From NCBI GenBank assembly GCA_032821775.1, contig JAVLRN010000005.1:992001-1056000 (forward strand): a stretch of 64,000 nt of DNA, in the 5' to 3' direction. The notes under the pieces are model-generated. The model was not told the DNA's origin. It did no database searches and saw nothing but the letters and a program-made list of their open reading frames with translations. Each line of letters opens with the position of its first letter. The first letter of the stretch is position 1. Origin of the DNA: Sanguinoderma infundibulare. Lineage: Eukaryota; Basidiomycota; Agaricomycetes; Polyporales; Polyporaceae. The translations under genes were made by a program, and so were the position numbers. Below are positions 46,457-59,696 of the stretch, piece by piece.

Positions 46457-47498
46457 GGACGACGACGACGACGCTATTAATTATATTTATCGGGATTTGT
46501 AGGACCACGTATTATTTCCAGGGTAACATGTATCGGGCAACGAATACATATCTTTTATCGCTTCATATGTGGGTGGCAGTCATCCCCTGCTCTTAACTAG
46601 TCTTCATGCGTGACGTCTGAAGGTAAACCCCACAATTTCCAACTTTGGCAGTGTCAGCAGTCAATCATTATTGGCTGACCAGTACTTTTATGAACCTCTG
46701 CAGCCCACTGTCGACCAACAACTCCCTCTTCCTTGCTCCCTCATCTCTCTTCAAGGACCTGTCTAGTGTATGTCTCTCTTGTCTTCTATCTCTTGTTTCC
46801 TTCAAGTGTTCTCTCCGACGCGCCTCTCTGGCGTGCTCCGTCTCGTTCACATTGGCCATGTCGGGCTCCCGTGTAATTCACGAGATGCCGGGCGGTCGCC
46901 ATGTGACACATACTTGTCTGGGGTCTGGGTCCTGGTCTGCTTGTTGTTTCTCTTAAAGTGCCTTTGTCTTATAAACTCTGTCCCTTTCCGATGGTCATGG
47001 GTCTCTCTGTCTCTGGAGCAACTTATTTCTCGGCTCTCCAGGATGTATCTGCACGAGTCTTGATCTTGCCAGTCATCTGAATCTCTCCCAATCGGTCCGG
47101 CTCTAATTGTGATTCCTGAGTCTTTCTAGCGCTGGGATCTTGGTGTCCGGGTAGGAAGTAGCTATTTATAGCGATGATTTCCGAGGAAGGGATATATACC
47201 TACTTACCGGACGCTTGTCACATCGGGCTATGGCAGAAACGACTGTCGGAGGGTTTAGAAACTAAAATTAGTGGGTTTTTGCAGCTCTGTATTCCATGGA
47301 ATTGTTGAGCAAAGTCATCTCTCTTTCGCCATAGGCGTTGTTGTCGTCTATTTACCAACGGCCTCTGATTCTAACACGACCAAACACACGGTCGATCTCG
47401 ATCGCCTGCGCTACCCTGGCAGGCGCGACCTTGCAAGGTGCTTCAATCCCTCTGCTCACGATCTTTCCTCTGGTTTCATTCTGGCAACGGTTTCGAGG
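46457..47498. other. Intergenic region with a dispersed repeat copy
   Basis: Downstream flank of the CBM19-like gene and upstream flank of SRP receptor beta. It holds repeat copy B (listed separately) and CT/GT-rich low-complexity sequence. No gene is supportable. Confidence 0.6.
46651..47230 (+). repeat. Dispersed repeat, copy B
   Basis: Same family and same orientation as 13021-13600. It starts TGTCAGCAGTCA, then ATTGGC, a TATA-like TTTTATGAACC, and a pyrimidine-rich CTTCAAGGACCTGTCTA. A 6-base TGGCAG occurs just before the element (46646-46651) and again at 47231-47236, which could be a target-site duplication. The right end does not carry the CA expected of a canonical LTR, so the element class is open and the end is a guess. 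Confidence 0.5.
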
Positions 47499-48497
47499 AT
47501 GGACGGCAAACAACCTGAACCAGAAATCCTTTCCCCCGGCGCGCCTCTGACTCCCCAATTGCAACTGGTAGCTGCACTGGTGCTCGCTGTAATCCTTGTT
47601 GCAAGTCCGTCCTTTGATATGGCGTGAATATCGAACATGCATTGACTCGCCTTTAGTTTTTGTTGTCTTGGCACGCAGACGGTCGACAAGCCGTGGAGAT
47701 GCCGTGATTCTCGCAGGATGCTCGGATGCCGGAAAGTCCGCCATACTGACCAATGTAAGTCCGCATCCCTCAATGCCATCCCCAGTGCCGTCATTCATTG
47801 CGCACTGCGATCCCAAGCTAGCATATAAGCAAACTCTCCCCACACATACTTCCATGCAGACGAATGCGGCTCTCGTAACCCTCTCGTCAAGTCAGAAGAC
47901 CCTGCGTGTCATCGACGTACCCGGGCACCCTCGCATTCGCGACCAGTTTCTAGAGCACCTGCCCAGCGCGAAAGCCATCGCCTTTGTGGTAGATGCGAGC
48001 ACAATCTCACGCAATGGGCCTGCCGTCGCAGAGTACGTCCCGCGCCGGTTGCACTCGTTGCTTCGTTGACGGGCATTCTGCTGTATAGGCACCTGCACAT
48101 GATCCTGAACGCTCTGACGTCGCTTCCCCCCTCTCGCGAGACGCCATACCTGACCATCGTCTCGCACAAGTGCGACCTCCTCAAGTCGACTGCGACGGCC
48201 TCCGCGGAGCAGCTCGCGATCAACCGCGTGCGGGCCATCCTCGAGCGCGAGCTGGAGAAGCGCAGGGCGTCGCACGCGCACGGGGTGGGCGTGGAGAGCT
48301 TGGGCGCGGAGGAGTCGGATTCGCAGATGGGCGGCCTGGAGTGCACGGGGAGTGGCGAGTTCAAGTTCGCCGAGTGGGAAGGTGGCGAGATCGGGTTCAT
48401 TGGGACCTCGGTGATGGGCAAAACCGCTGCTGATGAAAAGCACCCAGAACATGATGGGTTGTCACCGCTGTGCGAGTGGTTGGAGGACTTGCCATAG
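47499..48497 (+). CDS. Signal recognition particle receptor subunit beta
   Basis: Exons 47499-47604, 47657-47754, 47818-48032 and 48089-48497 give 275 residues. SRPRB is an ER-membrane small GTPase that anchors SRP receptor alpha during co-translational targeting. A single transmembrane segment (LQLVAALVLAVILVAIFVVLA) lies at the N-terminus. GTPase motifs are the P-loop LAGCSDAGKSAIL, the switch I region QTLPTHTSMQTN, VIDVPGHPRIRD (G3, with DxPGH), and IVSHKCDLLKS (G4, NKxD-like with His-Lys). The P-loop second residue is Cys-Ser rather than the usual Leu. The C-terminal part ends HDGLSPLCEWLEDLP, typical for the family. One acceptor is AAG. Confidence 0.93.
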
Positions 48498-49432
48498 GTG
48501 CCGCGGGCAGCTCAGTCACTGATGCGTTGTTGTATTATGGTCATCTAAAGTCTCGGGTTGGGAGTTCCTCAACTTCCATGCGGCAGATGCGCTTGTTCTG
48601 CCCTCGGTTGTTGTATTCATCTACATTGTGATAGCGGCCTGCTCGCGATCATCTGCGACGACTTCGCTGTACGCTTGGTCGATATCGAGACTCGGCGCGT
48701 CGTTTCGGGGGAATCTCTCGCGGGCATAGGCGGATGCTTGTGCGCCTCACGGACATTGATGTAAACAGACACAAACAAGAAATGTTTATAAGGACCTGCG
48801 TGCCGTGTTTTTGAACCTTACGCAACCTTTTAGACAGTGCCTGTCCCTTCGACACACAACACAGAGGACACGGCGATTCGGTATTGCGGAGAGTAGGTCC
48901 TCAGGATGGGGAGGAATAAGAGCTCACCCACCCATCACCTTCGATGCCGTGGTGAAGTGAGTGTCAGAACCTCCCCACAGGCTTTCCCTGCCTTAGACTC
49001 TACATTGTTGTACACTATAGAGTTTTCCGGTGGCAATAGAACGGTGTTCTTCTCTATGGTTGTATCCTTCGAATGGGCAGATGAACGTGAAGAGATGGCG
49101 TGTGGAGCTGGCCGAGTGGGTGATTCGCAAACGCGTCAGCCCATTACTTGTTCTTTCATTAGAACTGGCTTTGAAGTCGGTGTCCTCATCGCGGTCGGCG
49201 TCACCCAGTTGTAGTCAAGTATGGTTACTGGGCATGATGAGTGGACAAAGATGATGGATTGATATATATGCCTGGAGTGCTCTCGACAAAGCACGCTACA
49301 CGCTACGCCGCCAAACGACACGGGCGTCTACGACCACGTCACTGCAAGGGTAGGCGTCTGGAATCTCAACTCTCGCAGCCACTTTCTCCTCACCTCCTCC
49401 ACAGCCCGTCGTTCCTCATCGTCGACGACGCC
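48498..49432. other. Intergenic region with a UTP21 fragment
   Basis: Between SRP receptor beta and SAR1. It contains the UTP21 exon fragment (about 48566-48722). A TATA-like GATATATATG lies near 49260, about 170 bases upstream of the SAR1 start. Otherwise only short ORFs. Confidence 0.55.
48566..48722 (+). pseudogene. Truncated duplicate of UTP21 exon 10
   Basis: Read on the plus strand the stretch gives CDSGLLAIICDDFAVRLVDIETRRVV, which mirrors UTP21 exon 10 (DSGLLAVICDDLVVRLVDIETRRVV). Upstream similarity continues through CTTCCAT.CGGCAG and CTTGTTCTGCCCTCGG. Over one 69-base block I count 62 matches; all seven differences are transitions and six are C-to-T or G-to-A changes in this copy. 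It is a partial, internally deleted, inverted copy about 7 kb from the source gene, with no start codon or splice context of its own. It is not a functional gene. Confidence 0.8.
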
Positions 49433-50387
<955 letters not shown>

Positions 50388-51150
50388 GTGGTCGTTCTCC
50401 CTGCTGGATGTATGCTCGTTGTTACCGGTTCCTGGCTAAAGTACTAGTAGTCATTATCCCAGCGTAGACCTACGTGTTCTCGACTAGTCTTGACTTCCTT
50501 GCTCTTTCCTTCTGTTGTGGAATGTCATTGTCTCTTCTTTTTCCCTCTCCATGCAGTAGCGTGGTCGTGCCACTGTACTGCCCGGGACGCTGTTATGTGG
50601 TTTCCCCAATATCATTATTGCCCCCTCCGGCACTCCCACAAACATGCGCGAGTGTAGCAACGGAGCTTCGGTAACACGAGACCGCCTTCGATGTGAGAAC
50701 GAAGTCGGCGTTGACGGACCTAGGAGTACCGCGGGGCTCGTACGCGTGCCGCCGCTGTCTGTGTTGCTGTGTTTCTCTCGGCGGTTCTCAGTGTCTTCTG
50801 TCATTGCCGACGATAATCGCTAGCGCTGTCTCACCGCTCTGCGGAGCCTCTTGAACCTAACTGCACAGCCATGGACCTACTCGCCGTTACGGTGCGTCTC
50901 CCTCCTTCCCGTTTGCCATCTCATCAGTGCTTTTTGCACTCCCCGCGTAGGCGCAACCACCGATCCCAATACCAGTTCCTACTATTCCGCCTTCTGGCCC
51001 CCTCCAGTGGACAACCCATCGCTCAACCATTCTCAAACCCGGTTGCTGTGATTCTCTGGTCATTGCTGGTACGCCGTATCCTACATCCACTCGTCTTTAC
51101 CATTGCAATGGGCTGACTAGAAGACTTAGATCTCGATTTGCTGAAATAAC
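50388..51150. other. Intergenic region
   Basis: Downstream of SAR1 and upstream of the HET-domain gene. Low-complexity CT tracts and short ORFs without motifs. Nothing else is seen. Confidence 0.5.
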
Positions 51151-53225
51151 ATGCGCGTCCTCGATACCAAGACGGGACAGTTTGTCGAGATAGACCCACA
51201 GGATAAGCATGTCAAGTATGCTATCTTGTCACACACCTGGGCCCTCCCTCCGAGACATGAGCAGACGTACAAGGAACTAAAGAAGATCCAGAAGCGGTAC
51301 GCTCGCGAGCATTAGTCCTACTCAGTCTCTAAACCTCCTGCAGTCATTTGTCTTCCCTCAAGCCCCCCCAGGATGGACCCGCGCTTACGCTTTCCTCACT
51401 GGCACAGCGCCCATCCGACATACAATCGTCCCCCTTCCTAGATTTTAACATTCCACCCTCGCAGAGTTGGTCTGAAACGCCGTCAGCCTCCATCTGGGAC
51501 GACCCGGAGCTCTCGCCCAAGATCCGCCACGCATGCCGAGTCGCACGGGAGAACGGCTACCGGTACATCTGGATCGACTCATGCTGTATCGACAAATCCA
51601 GCAGCTCAGAACTCTCCGAGGCCATCAACTCGATGTACCTCTGGTACGGGCGAGCGACGGTTTGCTACGCATTCCTTGCCGATGTTTCTGCCGAAGAAGA
51701 CCATCGGAGACAATGGTCCAGCTTCCGCGAGAGCTTATGGTTCACGCGTGGATGGACACTCCAGGAGCTCATCGCCCCTTCCCAAGTGATGTTTCTCTCC
51801 CAGGACTGGACTTTCATCGGATGGAAGCATTCCCTTGCCGACCTCGTCGAGGACATCACCGGCATCAGCTATAGAGCCCTGTTGCACGTCGAGTCCCTCG
51901 ACAAGTTCAGCGTCGCCCAACGGCTCTCGTGGGCCTCGAGGAGAGAGACTACGAGGGTGGAAGATGGCGCATACTCATTGCTTGGACTCTTCGATATCCA
52001 CATGCCCACCCTCTACGGCGAGGGGGAGCGTGCTTTCAGGCGACTGCAGGAGGAGATCATGCGGCGCATCCCGGACCAGACCCTCTTCGCATGGGAAGAC
52101 ATTTATTTGGGCTCCGAGACACTCCATCAGCCTTCCATGACCGCGTCCGTTCCCCCTTCGTTCAAGTGCCTCACTCGGACCGCTTATGGCACTTCCTTGC
52201 TCGCAAATTCCCACCGGGCATTCAAGGATGGTTCCGGCATTAAAGCAGTCTCGGATAATGAAGTCTTCAGTCGACTGCAGCCCTTCCATCCTCCCCTCCC
52301 AGAATACACATCCCTCCCGCATGGTATTCGCACGCAGGTTCCGGTGATACCCCTCTCTCAGTATATACATGCGGCCGCGACTGAATGCCCTGACGAGGTC
52401 CCACTATCCCAGTGGTATCTGGTTATCCTCGGGTGCGAGCACAAGAAATTCCCCGGCTGCCTTCTTGGACGCATATGCTACATACCTTCCTCCGATTCCG
52501 CTGTTGAATTCTTGCACTCCGGGACTGTGCAGATCTTTCCAGACCCAGAGCGCGGCTCAGCCTTTGTCAAACTCTTCCCCTTGTCACCGGCCACCATCGA
52601 GCGCTGTCGGAACCAGTCGCAGATACAGCTCAAGACGGTATACATCTCTCACCCCAATCGTGCCAAAGTGACTCGGGAGGACATCTACACAGTCGACTGG
52701 TCTTTGATGCTAGGGAGGGAGACTCGAATCGAGTTGATGCTAGGGAGGGAGACTCGTGATGCTCTAGGCGACCAAGGGTACACAGCCAAGCTTCGTCCTA
52801 ATCCCATGGCGCACCGGCTTACGCTTTCCAACGATGAACACATTATCACCATAGATTACCTGCACACCCGGGCCGACGAGGATGAGCTCACCATCGACAC
52901 CTGTGTGCAGACGTTGAGGCGCCTCAGTCCCGACTCTGCGCGGGACAGTGCAGATCAAAGCGACGCTGTCACAGTGTCTGGGATCCATTACTCTTCCCTT
53001 GCGACGGAGAGCGTGACCTGCACGTTGAAGGCCGCAGGAGCCAGGACGTACACCGTCACCCTCGGCCTGGACTACGGAGGCTTTGGATACTACTTCCCCC
53101 GCGTCGAGGTCCGGAGCGATACAGCAGCCGCATCTTCTCCGTCGCCCGTCGAGCCACCGCAGGGACGAGAGCGTCGAGTGTCTGGGACCTATACGGTATT
53201 TGGGACGATAGCTTACCGTAACTGA
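51151..53225 (+). CDS. HET-domain protein
   Basis: Exons 51151-51296 and 51344-53225 give 675 residues. The N-terminal HET (heterokaryon incompatibility) domain starts at KYAILSHTW, continues through YRYIWIDSCCIDKSSSSELSEAINSMYLWYGRATVCYAFLADV, and ends at SLWFTRGWTLQELIAPSQVMFLSQDW. The conserved ARRETTR-type element appears as SWASRRETTRVEDGAYSLLGLFDIHMPTLYGEGERAFRRLQEEI. HET domains trigger fusion-cell death or act in innate-like recognition in filamentous fungi. The C-terminal half (about 300-675) is not a recognised repeat module such as NACHT or WD40, and is probably a variable recognition region. It carries an in-frame 30-base tandem duplication (52704-52763, LMLGRETRIE then LMLGRETRDA). 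Intron 1 has a GTACGC donor. Confidence 0.87.
52704..52763. repeat. In-frame 30-base tandem duplication
   Basis: TTGATGCTAGGGAGGGAGAC is present at 52704 and again at 52734, so the period is 30 bases (10 codons) inside the HET gene. The two copies are nearly identical for about 24 bases, then diverge, as expected of a recent slippage or duplication. Confidence 0.85.
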
Positions 53226-54478
53226 CGGAAGCCGAAGGAGAGGTCGAAGAAGGCCAGGGCGACTACAAGCAGACCGGGGAGGATGTCTCGAGTCCCGGCC
53301 CCGTGCTGGGCGGGTGGACCTGAGGTGGACTGGGACCACGAGCCTCGGGATACGACTCTCCCAGCCAGATGGACCCCTGCGGCGCGCAGGCTGACTCTCG
53401 GGAAGACAATGCACGGCCAACCGGGCGTATTTTTCCCTGTGATGATGCAGATAGTTCCGAGTCCGCGCCTATTCCCACCAAATAGTTCACATTTCCAGAT
53501 ACATTCTCGGCATCCCTATTGTACGATAGTGGTTCGGCTGTAGGCTACCGCTGCGTCGAAATACTAGGGGCCATCATGTGAGCAGTCGGGCCAGTGTTCC
53601 TCCTCTGGCTCGTAATGAATAATGGATCAATGGGAAGGAGTGTGGGCTAACTTGCGAGCAGGCGGCCCCCTGATCGACAAGTCGGGCACATGCACCCGAA
53701 TGATCCTCGCGATTTTGTGCAAGTCCTGGAAAGAATGCACACGCTATCTGCTATATATACAGGATAAGACGGAGGATGAATCGATGACCACGACAGCCTT
53801 GTTGGATGAAAGCACTTCGACCGGGACTTTCCGACCCGATAGATATTCAACTCGGTGGTGATCGCAGACGATGCTCGTAGACCATTCTTATTCTGCCCTG
53901 AGCGAAGATGAGTTGGAGCTACATGTACCAGCTATTGCAAGCCCATACCAGTTCACTACAATTGCGCGAAATTGACAAGGAGGATAGAATAAGCCCGGGG
54001 AGACGTTGAAGGTGCATGTTTGGAGGTGAACATATCCATCTTAAGTCCATACAAGTCCACGAGGCTTCCGGGAGATTGGCTTGGAGGGCAGGACTGTTTC
54101 GAATGTGGAAAAGAGGAGAACGATTAGTAGGCTAATAAGAGAGTGGGAGATTACTCCTTTGGACTCGCACTGGTTCGCTGTCGTGGGATTTGGGACTTTC
54201 CCATTTATTTGGAGTGTCAAGTTGAGTGTAGGTTGGATGCCGAGCTGCATAATGAAGTGAAGACTCCCAAGCGAGTCAACTCCATGTGGCTCGAAATCCC
54301 GCCGAACCACCACACTTGCCAAATTAAGCCATGAGACGCCCATGGCGGAAGGAGCAGTGGAGGTCGCAGCGGCGGGGACAAGGCCTGCATCCATGACGGC
54401 AGGGGCTCCGTCGCTATCCTCCTCCACACACTCGCACCCTATGCGCTGAACGTCCGCACACATTGCTACCTGCTCAAG
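53226..54478. other. Intergenic region (1.25 kb)
   Basis: Between the HET gene and the 5-phosphatase. Only short ORFs without motifs on either strand. No repeat is evident by eye. Confidence 0.5.
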
Positions 54479-56038
54479 ATGTCTACCGCCCCTGCCCGCC
54501 CCCTCGTCCAGATCGCTTCGTACAACACGAACCTGCAGGGCGAGCGCGGCCTCCCCCAGGACCTCGTCGACTGGCTCGCGCCCACCCTCCAGGTGTCGAC
54601 CTTCCTCGCGCGCGAGCGGCGTGCCCCAGACGTTGTGGCGGTTGGCTTCCAGGAGCTGCTCCCTCTCCACCTTGGCCGTGAGTTCTCGTTACATCCGTTT
54701 GGCTGGGGAGGTCGGTCGCGTGAGAGCTCAATATCCATGCGGCGTCGCACTAGTGGCTGGCTGGTCCAAGGCCGTCATCGAGGACCGCAACGCGCTCATC
54801 CTATCCCAGATCGAGAAGCACGCGCCGAACAACGAGCGGTACACGCTCATCGCCAAGGTCGTCAACGTCGGCGTCGCGCTCCTCGTTTACGGCCGGGACG
54901 ACAGCATCGGTAAGAAGGCCGTCGACGTGCAGACGCAGTGGACCGGGTGCGGGCCCGCGTACATGGGGAACAAGGGCGCCGTCGCCGTGCGCTTCCGCGT
55001 CCCGGGCGACGACGGCGCGGTCGGGGAGGTCTACACGTATGTACCCAGCTGTGCCAGGAGGAGGTCGCGTGCTCACGTCACCGCCGCAGCTTCGTCTGCG
55101 CGCACCTCACCGCGCACGCGCACAAGAACGCGGACCGCATACGGGACTACCACGCCATTGTCGGAAGCCTTCTGTTCCCTCCGCTGCCTGGCACCGATTC
55201 GAAGAACCTCACGACCATGTTCTCGACGTCGCACCTGTTCTTCTTCGGTGACCTCAACTTCCGCCTCTCCCTGCCTCCCGACCACGCGTTTGCTCGCGCG
55301 GACCAGCTGCCAAACCTCGTTGAAGCTCTCTCCAGCGACCAAGGGCGGAGCGCGCTCAAGGAGTACGACCAGCTTGTCATCGAGCGGGATGTCAAGGGCA
55401 CAATATTCCAGAGCTTCCGCGAAGGCGAGTTCTGGAGGTTCAAGTGCAGTTACAAGTACCACTTAGGAGAGGTCGACAGATACGAGTATGTCCACCTGAT
55501 GCTTTCGCCCCTCATCGTGACGTGTGTTCTTGTTTTGACCAACGTACTCTCCTTCAATCGACAGCCCGAAGCGCGTGCCCGCATGGACAGACCGGGTCAT
55601 GTACACTACCCACTCGGACCCGCCGGACACCCCGCAAGAATCTAGCATCGAGAACGTCTTGTATACCGCCATCCCGTCATATACCACTTCCGACCACGTA
55701 TGTCGTTGCCCATCCTGGACCGCCCGCAGTCACTAACCTTCGTTCACCAGAAACCTATTGTTTCATTATTACTCCTCCCACCCGCTCCATCAACCACCAT
55801 GGCCGTTCCCGTCATCCGTCTGCCTGACGGCTACAATCCCACCCCAGATCCGTGGACCACGCTGAAGAAATGTACAGGGCGCACTCTCGACCGTGTCATC
55901 GGCTACACCTGGTGGCTCCTCACCCTCCTTGGCGCCGGTCATCTCGTCTTCGGAATTGGGAACGTCCTCCTCAGCGTCGGGCTCTGGCGCTGGTGGAGGA
56001 ACCGGACTGCAGAAGGATATACCCAACTCCCTCAATGA
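54479..56038 (+). CDS. Inositol polyphosphate 5-phosphatase, membrane-anchored
   Basis: Exons 54479-54677, 54754-55036, 55090-55485, 55565-55697 and 55751-56038 give 432 residues. The enzyme removes the 5-phosphate from phosphoinositides or soluble inositol phosphates. The DNase-I-like catalytic core is complete: IASYNTNLQG, VAVGFQELL (metal-binding Glu), GNKGAVAVRFRV, FVCAHLTAHAHKNADR, FFFGDLNFRL and PAWTDRVMY, with SDHKPIVSLL (Asp-His pair) across the last splice. The C-terminal roughly 50 residues contain a hydrophobic segment (YTWWLLTLLGAGHLVFGIGNVLLSVGLWRWW), suggesting a tail anchor. The first intron removes a block that would otherwise break the frame. The exact phosphoinositide specificity is not predictable here. 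Confidence 0.92.
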
Positions 56039-56419
56039 TCACTCGGACTTGCCTCGCGGACGTTTCCTTTCGAGGATGCCACATTCCGGCCTACATATGC
56101 GGAGCGCTACTCGCTAGTCTCCTGTTCGTGTTTGTGCAGCACGCATGCCAAGTTTTTTAAGAACTATAGCCGCATTTAGCTGTTGTATTTGCCAGTCTAT
56201 TACTGTAGGAGCCGAATGTATCTAGAAGTACAGGTATTGGATATCACTGAATGGACCTTCTGTACGTGCAGAGAGTACAACACATGCGAGAAAACTGATA
56301 CGACACAACGCGAGTAGCTGACGGCGCAAGATGACAGTTCGTTGTACGCGGGGAAGCGAATAACGCATAAAGGTATCAACAAATGGGTACGTGAATCGTT
56401 ACGGACATACGGCAGTCGT
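56039..56419. other. Convergent 3' region
   Basis: Between the 5-phosphatase stop and the MFS1 stop. Nothing else seen. Confidence 0.5.
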
Positions 56420-58992
56420 CTAAGGCGCAACCTTCTGGCCCCTGTACTCACCATCGACTGCAATGAGCGGCTCGTCGGACGAGACGAGCGTATCCTCGCG
56501 TCCGATGCCGTGAACGACGGACTCAGCGCTCAAGAGCTGCTCCTCGACGTCCTCGTCCTCAGCGGGCCGCTGCGTAATGCCCGTGTCCTTCGGCAGCCGG
56601 ACCAGCTGCAAGAGGAAGAAGGCCGTCGTGATCGTGCCAAAGGCGACGAGGAACATCGTCTTCGGATGTGTCCTCACCGTCTTCATGTACGTCAGCCCGT
56701 ACATGAACGGCCCCAACACCTGCGAGCTGCAGCATCGCGCGTCGTGTCAAAGGTGTTCGATGCTCTAGATCTCCACAGGGGGCTCACCTCAAAGCCTGGA
56801 CGACGCTCATCGCTCCAAACAACTTCCCAGAGTCCTTGCCTCCCCGGCGGTTGTACAAGGTGAGCGCGACGCTCTGAAGCGCGGGGCCGAAGCCCATGCC
56901 GAGCGCGCCGGTGACCCCGATGACGGCGAACATCAGCCCGCTGCTGCTCAGAACCATGAGGAAGTAAACGAGAGCTTCAACGAGGACCGAAAACTTGGCG
57001 ACGTTCAGGTCGAATCTCGCGTCATGGTGGTACTCGTGGTTTGAAGGCGATCGCGTTCGGGCGGACTCCCCAACGGGGAACGATGCGTCCGTGGGATTCG
57101 TGAGTGGTTCGTCGGCTTCTGTGGGGAGCTGGATCACCGCGGGTTTGGGTTTGAAAAATCTGACGACCACTGACGACGATCAAAGTCACACTGGCTGCAC
57201 AGGACCTAGACGCAGACAAACAGACAAACCGGGGAAAATAAGCGTCAAGAACATTGCTCTTGCGGCTCCGACAGCACTAATCCAGTATCCGACCTGTGAA
57301 TGCATTACTTTGAGTAGATTAACTAGTTACACCAGCAACTAACCTGTTCCGTGTTCCATCCGTACGCGCCCTCGATGTACTGGATGACATACAAGTATAT
57401 TCCCTTCAGACCGGCATCAGATCTCCTCAGTATACCGGATGGCGATATAGACTGCTTGACTCACAAGAAGGGATATCACGCACCCATACGAAAGAGCAAC
57501 GAAGAGCAGATTCCAATCTCTCCGCTGTCCCTTCGCCGGGCTCCCGCCGCCATCCACACTGAACGGCAAAAAGATGGCGAGAGGAGTCAGGAACGAGAAC
57601 ATCCTCTTGAAGAACACAAGCACGCCGCCGTGCGCATGTGTCGCCAAGTACTCCTCTTTCGCGACCTTGTGTCGAGCCCGGGCATCCAGCATTTCGGCCT
57701 TGGAGAGCGACTCGGGGATGATGAGCCATACCAGGAGCGCATATATGCCGTGGATTATGGCCGATATGTAGAAAACGATGATGAAGTTGCCTGTGAACCT
57801 GATGACGAGCCCGCCAATGAGAGGGCCGATGCCCACGCCCGTAAACAATAGTCCCAGATTCAAGGCGAATATTCCAGACCGCATCGCAGGTGTCGTGCAG
57901 TCTGCAATGTACGCGTGGATCGTCGCAGAGATGAGTACCTGGCCTGTGTGTGTGTGGACCGTCAGGTTGCGGGGGCCGCAGGTGTTAGAAGGTCATTTGA
58001 CGTACCACCCAGGCAGCCCTCAACAATTGGACCGATGAGCAGAAGCCAGTACCCTCCGCGTATGTACCTGAAGAACCAGAACGTTGCGATAAAGCTGAAG
58101 TCCATGGTCAAAATGCCGATAACCGCACATCCGAGTACCCTGGTGCGACCGTAGCGGTCTGACAACTGCCACGGCACAGGATATTAGCACCTTATCTTGC
58201 ACGACTGGCATGGAGGTACTGCAACTCACCGATCCCCACCACCCGGTAGTCACACATGTAAGGACGCCCATGATAGTGGTCATGGCCGTGTTCAGCTGCG
58301 CAACCACGGCCTGGACGGCGGGATCGGCGGCGCAAACTCTCTGGTTTGGCGCTGCGAGCCCCACGATCAACATGCGGACACCATACTGCTCGCGAGCAAA
58401 GGAAGATGCTCACCGCCGAATGCTGCTGCGGACATTCGACGGGCGACCAGCAGCAGCGTGCGATCGTCTTTGTCTGGGCTGACGTCCGGCTCCATGGCGA
58501 GGCAGACGAGGTAGGTGAACAGCTCGACCTTGGCTGCCATGGTGACGGTCATGGCGATAGCCGCAAAGGGCACGTACGATAGAAACCTTGGATGCACGAC
58601 GTGAGCATAGACGGCACACTGACGAAGGGGCGACGTACTCACCACCACGGGGAAGGACGGATGTACCAAGGCCGCTTCTGCCTCCACTCGCTATCAAACT
58701 CGGGCACCTCTTCTTCCCTATTATCCACTTCATACTGCGCTTCCACCAGGGTTTCATCGAGGGCGTGGTGATGCTGGTGAGGGCGGACGAGGTCTTGGAA
58801 GAGCTCCGCCTCTTCCTCGCTGATGGGCGCACCCCCGCTGGGGTTTACGAGGTCTTCAACGCTGACAGGGATAGAGTTCGTGGAGGAATGCCGTGCATAA
58901 CGGGGGCGTGAGCCCGAGCGCGACGCGTGATCGGCGCTGAGAGCGGTGCGGAGGAGAGGGGCGCTGACGTCCCGCGTAGGAGAGCGCGACAT
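56420..58992 (-). CDS. MFS transporter 1 (tandem paralog)
   Basis: Nine exons (58992-58643, 58586-58414, 58351-58230, 58165-58006, 57943-57465, 57403-57344, 57293-57230, 57169-56788, 56726-56420) give 698 residues. It belongs to the major facilitator superfamily. The N-terminal roughly 115 residues are hydrophilic, start MSRSPTRDVSAPLLRT (a dileucine-type sorting signal) and end YIRPSPWW directly before TM1. Loop motif A appears as GWWGSLSDRYGRTRVLG, and later segments include GGYWLLLIGPIVEG, CTTPAMRSGIFALNLGLLFTGVGIGPLIGGLVI, FIIVFYISAIIHGIYALLVWLIIPES, KFSVLVEALVYFLMVLSS and FGAMSVVQALRSS. Substrate is unknown; the closest relatives in fungi are often annotated as vacuolar or tetracycline-resistance-like. 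It lies in the same orientation as, and downstream of, MFS2. Confidence 0.88.
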
Positions 58993-59696
58993 TCGTTCGA
59001 TTTCGGATGCCGGGTGTGCGGCCTCACAGGAGCTTTGAGCGTGAGCACACGACACAGTCGTCGCTACCGGGGTGGTCGCTGACGGGGGGCTGGTCTGTGT
59101 CCGCGAGGGCTGAGGAGGGGGCTTATGTAGGGCAAGGCCGCAGTGCGAGGGTTTGGGGCCACGATCGAGGATGAATGGAATCGGTGAAGGGCGAGCGGGC
59201 GATGGATGCAAATGGGATGCAAGTTGCTATGTCATCATATATATCATCTGCCTGGGCCACAAGTGCCTCCGAGGTGACGGTGCTTTAGCTATCGTGCCAC
59301 CGTACACGCGTGCCGTGCGATTACGATTGCCCGGAGACCGTGTGTTCCTGAGCGGATATGTATACGCCACGCCGTTGAGCTTAACAGGGAATATGAGCAC
59401 AAACAAATGGCAAGCCAGTATCCAAGAATGCACATGCCTCGTGCTTGACCCGCGTTGAATGTCTGAACGTTGACGTTGAGAAGCGAAGCCGAAGTCAGTG
59501 CGGGTGTGCATTGTCCAAGTGTGAACGCGCGTGTGATCTTTGACGCCGAGATTACCGATCTACGATTGAAACAGGACAGCGCCATCCCCAAACCTGAACC
59601 TGTCTCCATCTATAAAATTACTTATATCCAATTATACCAATACATACGCCTCGTCTAAGATGTACCCTATCCCCTCTTCTGGACATCGCTGCGGTC
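58993..59696. other. Intergenic region between the tandem MFS genes
   Basis: Contains the MFS1 promoter and the MFS2 3' UTR. A near-palindromic TGATATATATGATG string lies at about 59230-59248 (minus-strand sense), roughly 240 bases upstream of the MFS1 start. No gene. Confidence 0.5.

Noticed and set aside
46651..47236. Intact LTR retrotransposon end at repeat copy B
   Set aside because: Starts with TG and has a possible TSD, but the right end is not CA and no coding part or second LTR is present; left as an unclassified repeat.
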